A stretch of DNA of 64,000 bases from Endothia cerciana (lineage: Eukaryota > Ascomycota > Sordariomycetes > Diaporthales > Cryphonectriaceae): contig JALRMH010000012.1 of NCBI GenBank assembly GCA_026119935.1, positions 731,295-795,294 of the forward strand, given 5' to 3'. Positions 44,775 to 57,700 of the stretch are shown here, piece by piece (position 1 is the stretch's first letter; each line of letters opens with the position of its first letter). The position numbers were made by a program, and so were the translations under genes. A model generated the notes under the pieces. The model did not search any database, was not told where the DNA came from, and worked only from the letters and a program-made list of their open reading frames with translations.

Positions 44775-45585
44775 GCCTCGAACGCTTGTTGTGCCACTGC
44801 TTAAAGAAGATCAAGAAGGGAACGGACGGAGGCGAGACGGTTCCCCAGTCTGGAGACATTGGGCCTTGGTTGGTTGCTGAAATCTCCACCAGGTGCAGGT
44901 ATAGCGCAAAGAGCAGCGCGACGCGCATCCTTGTCAAGCCAACTCAGTCCCAATGCTCGAAGCAAGCACGACTGCAACGCCTGGTCACACTTTCCGCGAA
45001 TGACAGAAAGTTTGCAGGGATGCTAGACCAATCAGATACTTGGTACCCTCGCTTGTACCGCGCCAGGCACCCATTGCCATTCTGACTAATCATTCAAGCC
45101 GCAGGTGTCAGAGGTGGGGCCTCTGCCGACGACTTTCCAACTTGGCCTGCTGCAAGAATGATGAATGATTCCTAGCCTTCAACTAAAACCCTACTCACCT
45201 TATCCTCGAGTCTTCCTTTGTTCTATTCAGCGAACCATAGGGAACAGCCTCCCTCCCTCGCGGCACCATTCTGGATTAATATTTCCACATTGTTTCCATT
45301 GATGTGCTATTCTTGCTGGTCAGCTAAGCGGATCTGTTCGCAACCTCCCTCTCGACGTCCTTAAAGGACCGAGAGGACTTGACTGTTGTAGTCTTCTCTC
45401 GACCGCTCCACTCGTTCACGATACCTCAACCGACCTTCCTTCATTTTGTCGACCTCCTCCATCATCCCCTTCGATAATCTCACCCCGCTTTCTCACGACA
45501 ACCCTCACGCGACCGTTTGCGACGTTTTCGCAGTACCGGCGCACTCCTACCTCTCGTACGAATCAAATAGTCGACAACTCTCGCC
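44775..45585. other. Divergent promoter MPH1 / MEX67
   Basis: 811 bp between two starts. The MEX67 side (45180-45585) is strongly CT-rich, as in a leader. No other gene is seen. Confidence 0.6.
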
Positions 45586-47869
45586 ATGGCTCCACCCACT
45601 GGACCTCGCGGCAGTGCAAATGCCAACACTGACCGAAACGCTCGAAGCTCGACTGGCGCGTCCCGTGGAGGCTCTCGCGGCGGCTCTCGCGGCGGCATCG
45701 CGAAGCGTGGTCGATCCTCTGCTCCCCGAACTGATCGCGATGGCGATCTCGACATGGACGCCGCCGGTGCTGGCAGCAGATCTGGCACCGGTGTCAATAG
45801 GTCCGCCAAACCCTCTCCACGACGCGGTACTGCAAGAGCCAGTGGCCCCAGCAAGTCGAATTCGCGACTACAGCAAAATCTTACCCGACATCTCGGCGGA
45901 GATACGTCGCAGGTATCCCGCGCACCCAACGCAGGCAGGCTGTCAGGCAACAATACGACACTGAAAGTTTTGGGCTTAAAATCCAGCAGAGCGGCTACCA
46001 ATGCAGATGGCGGTCTACGGAGCCTGCTCGAGTTTCTGGAGAAGAAGGCGACGAACGTCAAGACGACTGGCAGCGATCGCGGCCGTCGCGTGCGTCCTGT
46101 TGCGATCAAGAAGGTATGTCAAGGTATCCGATCAATGGGTACGGGATGGTACACAGCGTCAACAAAGGTCCAATATTGCTCGTTATCTTGCCATGTACCT
46201 CGCAGAACGAGCAGACAATCGCAACCGATATCGCCGCTCCGACCTTTCCCGTGAACCCATTTCACCACACAAGGTTTTCTTTGACCTTGCTAACTTCCCG
46301 TTAGTCACTTGTCGAGGGTGACTTTGTTTATGTCTTGGCAAGCGATCAAGACGCCGACGAAATCCTGAAAATTAATGGTTTCACCTTCGCCGGCTCTGCC
46401 CTCACCATCACTAAGGTCGAGGATGGCTGGCCTGCGACGGAGACGGAGCAGAACGGAGGGCCGACCTTGTCAACTCAAGCTCAGAAGGACAAGCTCAAGC
46501 TCCAGTCAGTCCTCGAACGCCGATACAACATGGAGGCCAAACTCCTCGATCTGTCTGCCCTAGGGCAAGACCCAATCCTAGTTGAGATGGGTCTGCTCTC
46601 CTCTGCTCCAGACACAGCCGAGAAGACCTTCAAGGTGCTCATGAAGATCTGTCAAGAGCTTTTCAAGACCGCGCAACAGAAGCGCGAGGCAATGGAGAGT
46701 GTCTCCCTTGCGGCCAACGCACTTAACTCGGTGAACCCTGTCTTCGATCTCGCCGAGACATTTCCCGATCTGAAGCACCTCGATCTCAGCAACAATCAGT
46801 TCTCCAGTGTGAAGCAACTGAACAAATGGCGCGGTCGTTTCCGACGTCTCGAGACGCTGCTCTTGCTCAACAACCCTATCCTCCAGACGGAGCCTAATCA
46901 TGGTGCAGAAATAGCCGAGTGGTTTCCCTACCTGCAGAACTTGAGCAACGCGATAGTCAGGACTCCCGAGCAGATCGCCGCGGCCCAACAAAAGGCCAAG
47001 GTCAAAGAGATCCCTCAGAATGGCAACGACTTCCGCGACGTCAACAACCTCGGACAAAATTTCATCTGCGAATTCTTTCCCCTGTTTGACACGAACCGCG
47101 ATCTGCTCCTGCAAACCTACTACGACGAGCACAGCACCTTCACACTTTCTGTTGTGAACGGCGTTCCTAAGGAGAAAGACACCGCCGTACTACCCTGGGC
47201 TCCCTACTTGGGCTTCTCGCGAAACCATCAGCGCATCACCACGGAGGGAGCGCGTTTCCAGCGATACATGAAGGGAGTTCGCATACAGGAATTGTGGCGG
47301 CAGCTGCCCGCTACCCAGCACCCGGCCTTCGAAACCAACAAGTACATCCTCGATTGCCACCCCATGAAGGGGCTGCGCGATCCGGCCAACCGCTCACCTG
47401 AAGGAGAACTCGGCATGATTATTACCATGCACAGCGAGTTCACCGAGACGCAAAGTGATGGCAACAGCGGTCCGCGCAGTTTTACCCGAACCTTCGTCCT
47501 CGGCCCTAGTCTGACCGGACGTGGTCCCATACGGGTGATGAGCGACATGCTCTCGCTGCACGCTTACAACCCACTTCCCACCGTCGCGGTCTCCGCTCAG
47601 AATACACCTCCGAGTGCGACCCTGAGTGCGCCGCTGTCCCCTGAGGAGCAGCAGCAAATGATGATGGTGGAGCTTACGAAGCGTACCAACATGACGCTCG
47701 AATACAGCAAGATGTGTCTCGAGGGAGCAGAGTGGAACTTCGACCGAGCACTGGCCATTTTCGAAGAAAAGAAGGTAAGATCGGCTCCCTCCTTCATTCA
47801 CTATTGGCGAGCAAACACTGATGTCATGGATAGATGGCACTCCCTGCCGAGGCATTCGTGCAAGTTTGA
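45586..47869 (+). CDS. mex67: Mex67, nuclear mRNA export receptor
   Basis: Three exons (45586-46113, 46305-47774, 47834-47869) give 677 aa. Mex67, with Mtr2, carries mRNPs through nuclear pores by binding FG repeats. Seen: an Arg/Gly-rich N-terminus with SRGGSRGGSRGG repeats, NADGGLRSLLEFLEKKA, an RRM-like fold split by intron 1 (RPVAIKK-SLVEGDFVYVL, KINGFTFAGSALTI), and leucine-rich repeats (FPDLKHLDLSNNQFSSV, LETLLLLNNPI). The NTF2-like domain spans about 428-590 (FICEFFPLFDTNRDLLLQTY, GPIRVMSDMLSLHAY). The C-terminal UBA/TAP-C spans about 621-677 (TNMTLEYSKMCLEGAEWNF, FEEKK-MALPAEAF across the last intron). The final exon is 36 nt. Intron 1 is long (191 nt) for this window; its GTATGT donor and GCTAAC branch point support it. 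Confidence 0.95.
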
Positions 47870-50800
47870 GCGTCCCAGACCGAGAAGCTTTACCAGATGG
47901 CAGCCACGCATAGACGTCCGTTCTAGGTGACGGAAACACAGAAAATCGCACGCAGTAGCCTCCGCGGTCATGCTCCCAACAACAACATAAAAAACAAAAC
48001 AAAAAGACGGAATCTTCGAAAACAGATCTGTACATCAGCAAAATGGTTCTCGGAAGGCATTGGAGGATAGTGATGGAGCCAAGGATGGTTCGACGGCCCT
48101 TCCGGGGAGGGAACGGAGATTGACTGATTTAATTCTGGCATTAGCGACAGGCAGGTGGAGTTTTCTGTTCTTGCGCCCAGTGCCATATCCTGCCACCATA
48201 CGAGAAGGGGCAGCGCTGGGGCTCTATGGTCAGCTCAGCAGCACCGCGGAGGAAGTTTAAGGTTTCACAAAGATACACCGGAGTCGGAGCTGCATGATGA
48301 ATTTACATGCGGTCTTAGATTGAGATGAAATTTGACGAACTGAGGAGACGAGATACCCTCGCACACCACACATATAGTTTCCATATTTGTGCCACCTCGA
48401 ATGATCCGTGCAAGTGATTTGATGGTGCCTGTCAGATATGCATATTCCAATGTCTCTGCAATTTATGCAAGCGCGCGCGTCCTACTCCCTGATTTGGGCA
48501 GCGCCCTTGCAAAGAACCTGGAGGTCGCGCTCACGAGACACACAAGATGTGCCGGCGCTTACGGGTGCATACCCGGTCGTGATCTGCTACTGGCCGGCAC
48601 ATCGCGATCGCCGGGCCACTGACAGCCAACGGAAGACGGGGGGGGGGGGGGGTAAGGGCAGATCTCGGCCCGCGGCCGTAGTTCGCGCACGTGTTGATCT
48701 CGCAAGCGGCTGGGTGCAGGATGGACGCTGGCGACAGGGCACCTCGCCCCAGGGCCCCTAAGAGGTGGGTGGTCACGGCAGCGGCGGCTCCCCGGGCTCT
48801 GCTGTCCGCGGATGACGACCGGATGGGCTTTGCTGCTGCTCAACTGGTCTTCCCTAACTGATGGTGATGATGATGCATGAACGACAGGTGCCCCCAGGTG
48901 GATTTCAAGATCATCGGCCGGGCTCACGTTCACCACCGTCGGCGGCTGGGCCCGCCGAAGTCGTTTCTTGACCCTTCTCGCCTCCCCCACGAACCCCACG
49001 GGTTGATGTGTAACATTGCATGGTCTGGGGGTTTCACTTCTCTACCAAACAAGCCGGTGATCTTTCACTATGAGAGCAGCTCGGAGCAGGCACTGTCAGC
49101 CGTCGTCGGAGAGATCGGTGCCATCCTCCTCGTCAAAGGGTCTTTCTTCCTGGTGGTGGTGAGGAGACAACCACGACGGGCTGACGGTGAAGTCGGGGCT
49201 CTAATCCGCGTCGCCGACCCTCTCTTTCTCTTCATGGGTTTCGTAAACCGGCGGGTTTGGCATTCGAAAAGGCATACCGGTATGGGCCTGCCCCGCAGGA
49301 GATCACCCTGCAGTCGATTGGATGTTTTTCAAGTTCTATTGTCTGCGATCTGTAACTGCACGGCAGGACAACCCTGGGAGGGTCACTCGAATGGTCTCGG
49401 CCGGGCGGCTACAGCGATCGGGTTCTGACCAGGACAGGACGTTGGTGGCCGCGACCTGGGTCCGCGAACCACGTTACCACATATTGAGAAAGGTCCCGTC
49501 GCCCTTTGGTGATATTGGCTGTTGCAGCCCTGAATGTACTGTACAGGGTTGGTTGGCGCGCAGGTGGACAATGGCAGGCCGGCCGTATTCGTCGTCAGCC
49601 GCTCAACCTGAAGCAGCCACCGACCACACCCCAAACAAAGAATGGAGATAAACCGTACATGGCGCCTCATACATTGAGTCTCCCGCCAACAAGCCCCGTC
49701 TGTCTGCCACCTGCGGTGACCGGAGCCCCCGCACAGGGCGTCAGAGAACGGAGTTCCGGCTTGATCACAGATTGGGAAGCCCGGTTCGTCTCGGAAGGGT
49801 ACCATCAAGACGACGTCCTCCGCAGAGATGCCTTGGAATCGTGCTGAAAGGCGCAACTTCGGGATGAGATGAGCGGCGAGTGTGGGACCACTCCTGCTTT
49901 CGATGTTGCAATTTACTCGCCGCTCCGCCTTCGTCTAGCCGGATCTCGGCTCGACTGTGGCCCGTGGGACGGTCATGATGGACCCCGTCGCGTGGGTTGT
50001 CTTCGATTTTAATCAAGAGACATGCAAGATTTCATGCAAGATGATGACGAGAGCATTCGAGACCTCGAGGATCTTTTTTTGTCTCCGTCCAACCTGGGCA
50101 CGATCGCCCATTCTCCTTCCCCCCCTTGCGACGAGGTGCTGCCATCTCGTCGCCTTGCATCAGCTCGAGGGGTTGTCCTTGCAGGGCCCCCCACCGCGCT
50201 TTGTTTCAGGCCATCACCAAGTCGGAATAGCGTGTAGCGTAGAGAAACGACAACGTTGCTCCCCCACCCCCCCCCCAATCGTAACGAGGCTTGACTAGGG
50301 GCGAGTGGACATGGCCCGGGGCGCCACCTCCAATTTCGACCGTTGCTTTGCTGCACGGGCCCAAAAAGACATCGAGGTCGACGCGGGCCGGAGGGGTTGG
50401 GGGGAAATGATTTCGTCATCTCGTAAGGACTGCACCCGCAGGCGAGGCAGGTCTGAAGCAGCACGGGACTGAAAATGGGCTGACAATACGTTGCGTCCGA
50501 GGGGTCCGCGGCGGCGCCTTCTCTCCTCCTCTCCCTGGAGCCCGCTGGGGGTGGCACCGGTGGGCTCAGGTACGGATGCCGGCCGAGATCCTGCGCGGGT
50601 TCGCCCAGATCATCGCCACCGAGCGTTCGTGTCGTGTGCGTGCTGCATGTAATCGGTATCGCGGGAGAGGAAGACCGAGAGGATCGGATCCGGAGGCTGG
50701 GGCCTGAACTGTGCTGGAATCCGTGGACTACTGGGCTGGACGGTTGGGTCTCCAGCAGAGATGCTACATAGCATGGCCGATGCCTACGTACTGGTAGTAG

Positions 50801-52503
50801 AACTATGGTTCCTACACACTATGCAATACTACTTATGTATGTGCAGTAGTTCCTCCACATGCAGCACATCTGATACGAACGGGCCCCGCCGACGACAGGC
50901 TCTGTGCTTCTGGCTGTCATGTGGTGGTCTGCCGTGTGGGTGTTTTGTAAACGGCAGCACGCCAAAAACATTGCCGTTTCTTCTTGTTTCTACAGGGTGG
51001 TTTTTTTGGTGGTTTTTTTTTGGGGGCGTGCAAGATGGCTGCCACAGCAGACCTTCCAGCCGTTACTTTCACTGTAGTAGGCATCCTGGCGTCCCCCCTT
51101 TTTTCCCCTCCCAGCTCAGATGGCAGGGATGGAGATGGGGATCCCAGAAATGATCAACATCTCTGGGGGGGTGGGGGGCAGGTTCCTGCATGTCGCCCCC
51201 AGGTCGCTGCAAGGAACGGGTACGAAGACCCATGCCTGGATCCCAGCCGAGGGAGAGTCGAGCTCAGAAAAGGTACATTTATGGACCCAGGGTTGGCAGC
51301 CCCGCCCCCTGATTGGGTGTCGATGGGCTGAGGTGTCTGGACCCCTGCCTGCTGCGCAGCCATCTCGGTGCGGTCACCTGCCCTCTTTTGAGCCCCCTGG
51401 AACTCATGGCTCCCAAGGTCGGCGGAGCCCAACCAGATTCGAGCGGCCTCTGCTGTTCTGTTCTGTTCTGTGCTGTGCTGTGCTATCGTCCCAAGGCCTG
51501 GTCCTGCGCCCTCGTCCTTCTTCCTCAGGACTCACCTGGGCCCTCGCAGCCCCAGCTCCAAAACCATCCTCCTCCCGCTACCACGACCTCCCCTCTATCG
51601 CACCCAGCCTGCGACTGCCGAGACGCCGCCCCCGTCTGCGCCGGGCCTTGACACTCGCACATTCCAGAGCCCCCGTCCAGAAAAGGGGAGCATCCGTGTA
51701 CGCGCACCAGGAGTCAAGGGTCAGGTGGAGTTACTCAGATACGGACGTTCTGGGCGGATCGCGGGGGTGGTATCCAAGAGAGGCAGAAACGCCCGATCCT
51801 GCTACCATAGTACGGCAGCGTTTCTCCCCAGCCAGGCCGTCGACTGTGTCTTCCCTTGCCCTCCCCCCCCCCCCCTCCTTCGCCTTCTTCACTCTCTGCC
51901 TCGCCCACTTTCACCTTGACACCATCCAAAACTCCAGCCTACTAGCAGATCTTAACCTTCCTGGACTGGGGACAGGTCCTCAACTCCGCACCTGTTTACA
52001 ACGTATTCTCATTCATACATTATTGACAACTGTGCCCTTCGACCTCAGCCGCCGCCAGACCTCGTTCGGGGCAGACTCTCCCCCCCCCCCCCCCGCCCTT
52101 CCGTCTGTCTGAGCCACAATCCTGTCCGGTCCTCTGGGGGCTCGTGGTATCTCGACCGCGGTTACTGGACGCGTGGGAAGTCGGCCTGTGTTGTGTTGTG
52201 CTGTCTCGTACACCACAGCCCTCCCGCCCAATCCTGGATGTATGTCCTCTTAGTTGCCGCCGGGGAAGGCCTCTCCCTCCTCCTTCCTGCCGGCCCTGCA
52301 CTGCCCTTGACCACAAGTCTCGAGCGTGCCGCTGACCTCTGCCTCCAGACTCGTCTTCTGTCCTGCATCCCGTTCCGTTCCGTCATGCAATCGCGTTGAA
52401 AGCCTCGTCCGGTGCTGAGGTTTTCCTTTGGTGGTGATCAGTCACACGCCCGACCTTCTGGAAGAGGACCCTCCGCTTGCGCTGCCATTCCTCTCCCTTC
52501 ACC
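47870..52503. other. 4.6-kb gene-poor region and leader of the Kelch-like gene
   Basis: No supported gene. Contents: G15 at 48638-48652, C10 at 50267-50276, a patch of TAC/ATG/GTA-rich sequence at 50760-50850, pentamer repeat at 51453-51484, ACCATAGTA at 51804-51812, C13 at 51863-51875 and C15 at 52080-52094. The last 700 bp are CT-rich leader-like DNA. The longest frame (51120-52112) runs through these repeats and C runs and is rejected. Confidence 0.5.
51453..51484. repeat. CTGTT/CTGTG pentamer repeat
   Basis: Three CTGTT units followed by three CTGTG units and a partial one, in a presumed leader. Confidence 0.85.
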
Positions 52504-54783
52504 ATGTCGGGACAACCCAAGCCGAAGGTCGCGTTGGACAACGAATGCTCCGCTGTCTACAACAACACGCTCTATACTTACCAGGCCGATGCTTTCCAAT
52601 CTCTAGAGCTGGTGAGCGGGGCGGAATGGAAGACACTCGAGCAGGGAGAATCACTATCGGGGGCTGCATGTGTCAATGCGGACTCGTCGGACGCCAGCCA
52701 GGCAGCTCTCTGGATCGTCGGCGGGACTGGAGGCTCCGCCGACTACAAGGGACTGCAGAAGTATACGTACTCTACGGGCACGTGGGAATCGATAACACCC
52801 GTCACCGCTGTCACCGAGAACAGGACGAACCACGCCGCCGTCTGGCTCCCGGGGTGGAATGCCATCGTGGTCTACGCCGGAAGCCAGGAGGGAAGTTCGG
52901 GCCTGTCGACCCAGACATTCAGCATTAGCCTATCCGAACCCTACCCCGTCCTCGCATACGAGGCCGATGGCGCGCCCCCAGCGACGGGCCCGGTCCTCCT
53001 GCGGTGGTCGGACACGCAGGCTGTGATGGTCGGTGGCAGCAGCGACAACACGCAGATCATGTTGTTTGAAGTTGGCTCTGGTTGGGCCAACTCCGGGGCA
53101 ACTCTCGCGTCACCTCTGAAGACGGGCACCGATGGCTGGCATGCTACATTGGTCACCGGAAGTGATGGGTCGAAGAGCTTGTATACCTATGACATGACCG
53201 TGGCCCCGAATGTTGCTAACAGGACCCTCGTGGTCGACAGCCACGGCGCTCCCGTCTCGGATGCCGTTGCTGTCACCAGGCGCTGGAATGAGGATACCCA
53301 GGCCGAGCGAAGGGACACGTTGACAGCGGCCAGCTGGCCGTCTTACAACGACACGTATGCATCAACTGCCGTCCGCAGCAATTCTGCGGCCGCCGAGTCT
53401 AGCGATGGGACTGTTGTGCTCTCCGGCGGTAATATGGAGGATGTCATCTGCCTCTTCAACGAGAACACCAACAGCTGGATCAACGCCACCGAGCTGCTGG
53501 CTTCCGGCGACCAAAAGACTCTCCACGTGTCGACATCATCATCAGCTTCGTCACCCACGGCTTCATCCGCCGTGTCCAGCGGTACCTTGTCGGCCACCGC
53601 CGCGGCGGACTCGACAGCGGCAGTGGTGGCATCGTCCTCATCGTCCTCCAAGTCTTCCAGCTCTTCCACGTCGTCGTTGAGCGCCAATCAGGTCTTGGGT
53701 GTGGTGCTTGGCTCGATCGGTGGCGCGATCGTCTTGTTGCTCCTGGTGTACTGTCAGATCAAGAGACGCAAGACCAGGCAGGATTTCATACAGGCTGGTC
53801 ACGCCAGGAGAGCCAGCGGCTCCTCCGGAGAGCCAGAGAAGGACGGGATGGCCATGGCTACCGACAGCTTCCCACGATCTCCCACGAACCCGTCCTTCAT
53901 GCGCGGGCACATGCAGAAGGGCTCGGCAGCCTCGTTCTCGTCGATGGCTATCCTGATGGGCAAAGGGCCGAAGTCTTCCATGGACGGCGGCCCCAGGCCC
54001 GCTCTCGGTAGGCAGGGCGCAGACGGCAACAAACAGCTCAAGGGCCAGATCAGTGGCCCGATGCCGGCCATCGCAGGGCCGAACCCACCTCTACGGGCCC
54101 TGGCTCCAGATGTGAGGGACGAGAAGGGCGTGTCCTTCAGTGCTGGCACGGCGGAGCCTCGAACAATGCTGCGTGTACCTGCTGATCAGCAAGATGGCAT
54201 CCGACGTAGCTCGGGGTGGAACAGGTACTGGTCTGGTGAGAGTGGAGCATTGAATATTCTCGGCTACGGAAACAGCGCCAACCGCAACACTGTTGCTTCC
54301 GAGGGGTCCCATTACTCTACGAATGGCCCTGCAGCCAACCTACATAACCGCAGGACCCAGGACTCGGCAACGGTGCCCCCGTTGAATGTCGATGGACCAC
54401 CGCGCTTTGGCCGAGTCAACTCGGGATCTCCGACCACCAGCAACTATCCCTCAGGTCTCAGTGGGGGCATGTCAGGACGGATCGGCAACCGACCTCCCAG
54501 CCAGGAATCCGACCTCTCAGGCTACTCGAGCGGCATTCCCGCCAGCGTTCACGATTCCTGGGATCCCACTGCGCTCACGAGCCGACCCTTTACGGGCCAA
54601 CGAGCCACGAGCAGCATGTACAGTTCTGCATTTCCCATGCCACCGTCGTCACCGGGACAGCGGCCTCCCATGCCTCGCAACGTTCAGAGTGGCGTCAGCC
54701 AGCAACCCCAACTAGCTACAGCACATACGTCTGACATGAGCTGGTTGAATCTCGGAGTCGGAGAAAACCGAGACCGCTACTAA
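52504..54783 (+). CDS. Kelch-like beta-propeller, single-span membrane protein
   Basis: A single exon of 759 aa from an ATG in good context (TTCACCATGTC). Seen: an N-terminal propeller-like region (about 1-340) with repeated blades such as ALWIVGGTGGSADY, NHAAVWLPGWNAIVVYAG and QAVMVGGSSDNTQIMLFEV. A Ser/Thr/Ala stalk (about 345-395) is likely O-glycosylated. One span (about 396-415, VLGVVLGSIGGAIVLLLLVY) is followed by a stop-transfer KRRK. A 340-residue Ser/Pro/Gly-rich cytosolic tail ends in NRDRY. There is no cleavable signal peptide at the start, so the span may act as signal anchor. The overall plan resembles fungal surface sensors and polarity proteins. From memory, relatives in Sordariomycetes are often mislabelled as splicing factor CLF1, which does not fit this architecture. 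Function unknown. Confidence 0.85.
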   Translation: MSGQPKPKVALDNECSAVYNNTLYTYQADAFQSLELVSGAEWKTLEQGESLSGAACVNADSSDASQAALWIVGGTGGSADYKGLQKYTYSTGTWESITPVTAVTENRTNHAAVWLPGWNAIVVYAGSQEGSSGLSTQTFSISLSEPYPVLAYEADGAPPATGPVLLRWSDTQAVMVGGSSDNTQIMLFEVGSGWANSGATLASPLKTGTDGWHATLVTGSDGSKSLYTYDMTVAPNVANRTLVVDSHGAPVSDAVAVTRRWNEDTQAERRDTLTAASWPSYNDTYASTAVRSNSAAAESSDGTVVLSGGNMEDVICLFNENTNSWINATELLASGDQKTLHVSTSSSASSPTASSAVSSGTLSATAAADSTAAVVASSSSSSKSSSSSTSSLSANQVLGVVLGSIGGAIVLLLLVYCQIKRRKTRQDFIQAGHARRASGSSGEPEKDGMAMATDSFPRSPTNPSFMRGHMQKGSAASFSSMAILMGKGPKSSMDGGPRPALGRQGADGNKQLKGQISGPMPAIAGPNPPLRALAPDVRDEKGVSFSAGTAEPRTMLRVPADQQDGIRRSSGWNRYWSGESGALNILGYGNSANRNTVASEGSHYSTNGPAANLHNRRTQDSATVPPLNVDGPPRFGRVNSGSPTTSNYPSGLSGGMSGRIGNRPPSQESDLSGYSSGIPASVHDSWDPTALTSRPFTGQRATSSMYSSAFPMPPSSPGQRPPMPRNVQSGVSQQPQLATAHTSDMSWLNLGVGENRDRY

Positions 54784-57700
54784 TTCTCGTACGAGGCCAC
54801 AGCGGTACCGAGTCTCAGCTCTGCCTCATTGTCCTTTCCTGTCTTCCAGCGTTGCGTTTACTCACGACTGATACCTGACACCATTCTTCTTATACCCAAG
54901 GGGGTCATCTGCTTTTCATCATATCATTTTCGGGCGAAGACATCCCTCATAGAGACGTCTGCCACCATATAGAGAAGACGGGAAAGGGGAGTTGGAGCAA
55001 CACAACAATCTCTCCCGCTGCCCGCGCATTCTCATCCTCTCGCTCTGATAACCGCCCAAGTTTCCATCTCGACAAGTTTCCCAGCAATCGATCGTATCTC
55101 GCTCTTTCGTATGCCGGTCCTTATTCTGGGGGACCGCCGGTCTATATCTAGCCGGCATTTCAGTATCCCTTTCGAGGATCACGGCGAGGTCAAGAAACCC
55201 CTCGGCCAGCGCGAATCTCTTCGCCAAACAGCATCATCAGCCAACATACCAGCGAGTCTCTGTGTCATCTTCTCTCCCCTTTCAATTCAAGTTGCATATA
55301 CTTCAGCCGAAACTGTTTTGTTCTTCATATTATATCACTATCATCAATATTGCGTGGCCCGGGGCATGGCCACAAACATACCCATTCGTTGCATGCTCAA
55401 TGATACCTTGCCTCCGTCTCGCGAGGCGGCGGCGGAAGCACATTGCGGAGGCGTTGTTCCCATCTTCTGCTGGTCAAGTTCATCTGCCGCATTGGTCGGG
55501 GTCTATTGTCGCTGGCAAGGTTGTGCGAAGAAGGCCCTGTGGCCTATTATCGTAGGAGGGTGGGAGTGCCGCGGCGGGAGGGCAAGTGGTGGACGCCAAA
55601 CGGATGGTGTGCCTGTAGGATATGGAGATTGAGGGTTCTGGTCAACCAGGTTGCTTGGCCTGGGAAAAAGTTCGTGTCCGCTGCGTCCATCTACGTAATA
55701 TCTGCGCAGAGGGGTAGCTCGGGTAGTCCGGAATATGAATACCTCAAACCTGCATTACCTGTGCGTGCTCCTCCGGCGAGTGAGGGCGTACTGTTGTTCC
55801 TGGACTACCGGCCCTCCGCAGCCGGGCCAGCTGATGAAATGATTGTTCCCTGGGCCTGCGCGCATGCCCGTCAGGCTGCTCTTGCGTCAACCCCCCCCCC
55901 CCCTCTGCCTGTCCCCCCCTAAATCATGTGCGTTGCCCTCTGCTTGCCCTGTCCCCAGATGGAAACCTCCAGTGATCATCTATATGTAACCCGCCCCCCT
56001 TCAGCCCGGAACCTGCCTGTATCCATACCCCGTGCTTGACGCCCAACAAGGAGCCTGGCCGCGGCCTGGACAACCCTGGCCGACCGTCAACCCGCGAAAG
56101 GCACGTCGCGCTCTTGTCCTCGTCTCCGGCCAAGGCAGGGAGGGGACCGACCCACCGTGCCGCTGGAGAAAGGGCTGCGTTGTCTTCCCTGTGCTTCCCC
56201 CCCCCCTCCCCCCCCTTTTTTTTTTTTTTTTTTCTTTCTTTTCGGCCGGAACGCCGGTGGAGTGGGCGAGAGCGGTGTTGATGAGAAACGGACGGCCGTG
56301 AGGGGCCAGCATCGGATACCACAGGGCCGCGAACGTGAGAACATACTACGAGGAGACGCTGTAAGGGGAGGATTCGACTGTATGTATTCGTTCGCAGCTA
56401 GCTATACGGCACTTGGCTATCTGCGGGGCACGTGTCGTTTGCCTGGCTAGACCCGCCTCCTGTGGCGTCTTTCGGCGGGCGGCCAGGCCGGCCCGCCAGG
56501 GCGCGGGAGACGGGCTAGAATCAACTTACCTATCTGTCTCCGAGGACAGGTTGGCTGCATGCATACACACCCCGTCCATGTTGTGAACGTGAACGCTGAT
56601 ACAACTCCCCCCCCCCCCCCAACACCCTTTGGCGCCCGGCCACTATCGACTGCCGGGACATATGCCGCCCCGTCGAGAGGTCTACACTGGCCCGGGACGA
56701 GACTGGCGGTCGGACCGCCGCAGGGACGAACGGCTCCTGCCAGCAGACGAGTCGCCGTGAGGGACACCCGGCCCAGTCCACGTCAGGCCAGCAGCGCTGG
56801 CAGGACGTTTGTGATTCGATGGTCAGACGTTGCTGTGTCTTCGTAAATAGACCGAGGAGGGAGGGGGGCCTTCGCAGCAGTAACGACACCATAGACGAGC
56901 GGCACCCGGCCGACTCGCGGCCCCGGGGTCGCGGTCACTAACCTGCAATGAGGATCCGATTGTCAGCGTGAACATGCATCAGGGAGAGAAACCCACAGCG
57001 CCACGGCTCCAACGTCCTCCTCCTCCTCCCCCCCCCCCCTCCCCGCAAAGGGAAAAGAGGCACGACATCAGAAACCCAGATTTCAAAGCACCACCACCCC
57101 CACCCCCTCCGCCCCGACACCCCCCGACCCCGCCAGCACATGACGGTGCAGGCGTCTCCCTCTCTCTGGGGGGGATTGGGTCCGGGGGATGCCACAGACA
57201 GGCGGAGGCGGCTGAGAGGGCCCCGAGGGGCCCGAGGGTGGTCTCATACGGCTCTTCCTATTACGAGAGTGTAGGGTTTGAAAGGAAAGTCATCATGGTA
57301 CGTCAGGAGGACGAGACAGGTGTGAGGGGCGGCCGCCGTGGGTGTGGGCATTGATGCCGGGGGGGGGGGGGGAAAGAAAAAAAAACCAAAAAAACCACTT
57401 ACCTCTGGGTAGAGAGAGGCGTTGGGAGGGTCGACTGCCGAGGGGCCCTAGGCGCGGTGCGACGTGACGTGATGAGGCTCCTCGCTCAGTCTTCCCACCG
57501 AACGACTACGCGGGACGATGCGGGAGACGAGCGGGAAAGAAAGGATAGCGCCGGCCCCGGCTTCTCAATCATGATGACGACCATGATGCATGGACACGTC
57601 GCTAGGTTGGTTCCATGGCTGTGCCTGCAGTGTGCGTTGTTGGGCAGACGACCGTTGTCGGTTTTGCGTGAGTGCGCAAGAAAAAGGCGGGAAGAAAAAC

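Noticed and set aside
51120..52112. 330-aa plus-strand frame
   Set aside because: It runs through a pentamer repeat and two poly-C runs, two other frames are open at the same place, and the composition is that of a CT-rich leader.
56968..57354. 128-aa Pro-rich plus-strand frame
   Set aside because: Coding capacity comes from C runs and CCT/CCA repeats; no support beyond low complexity.
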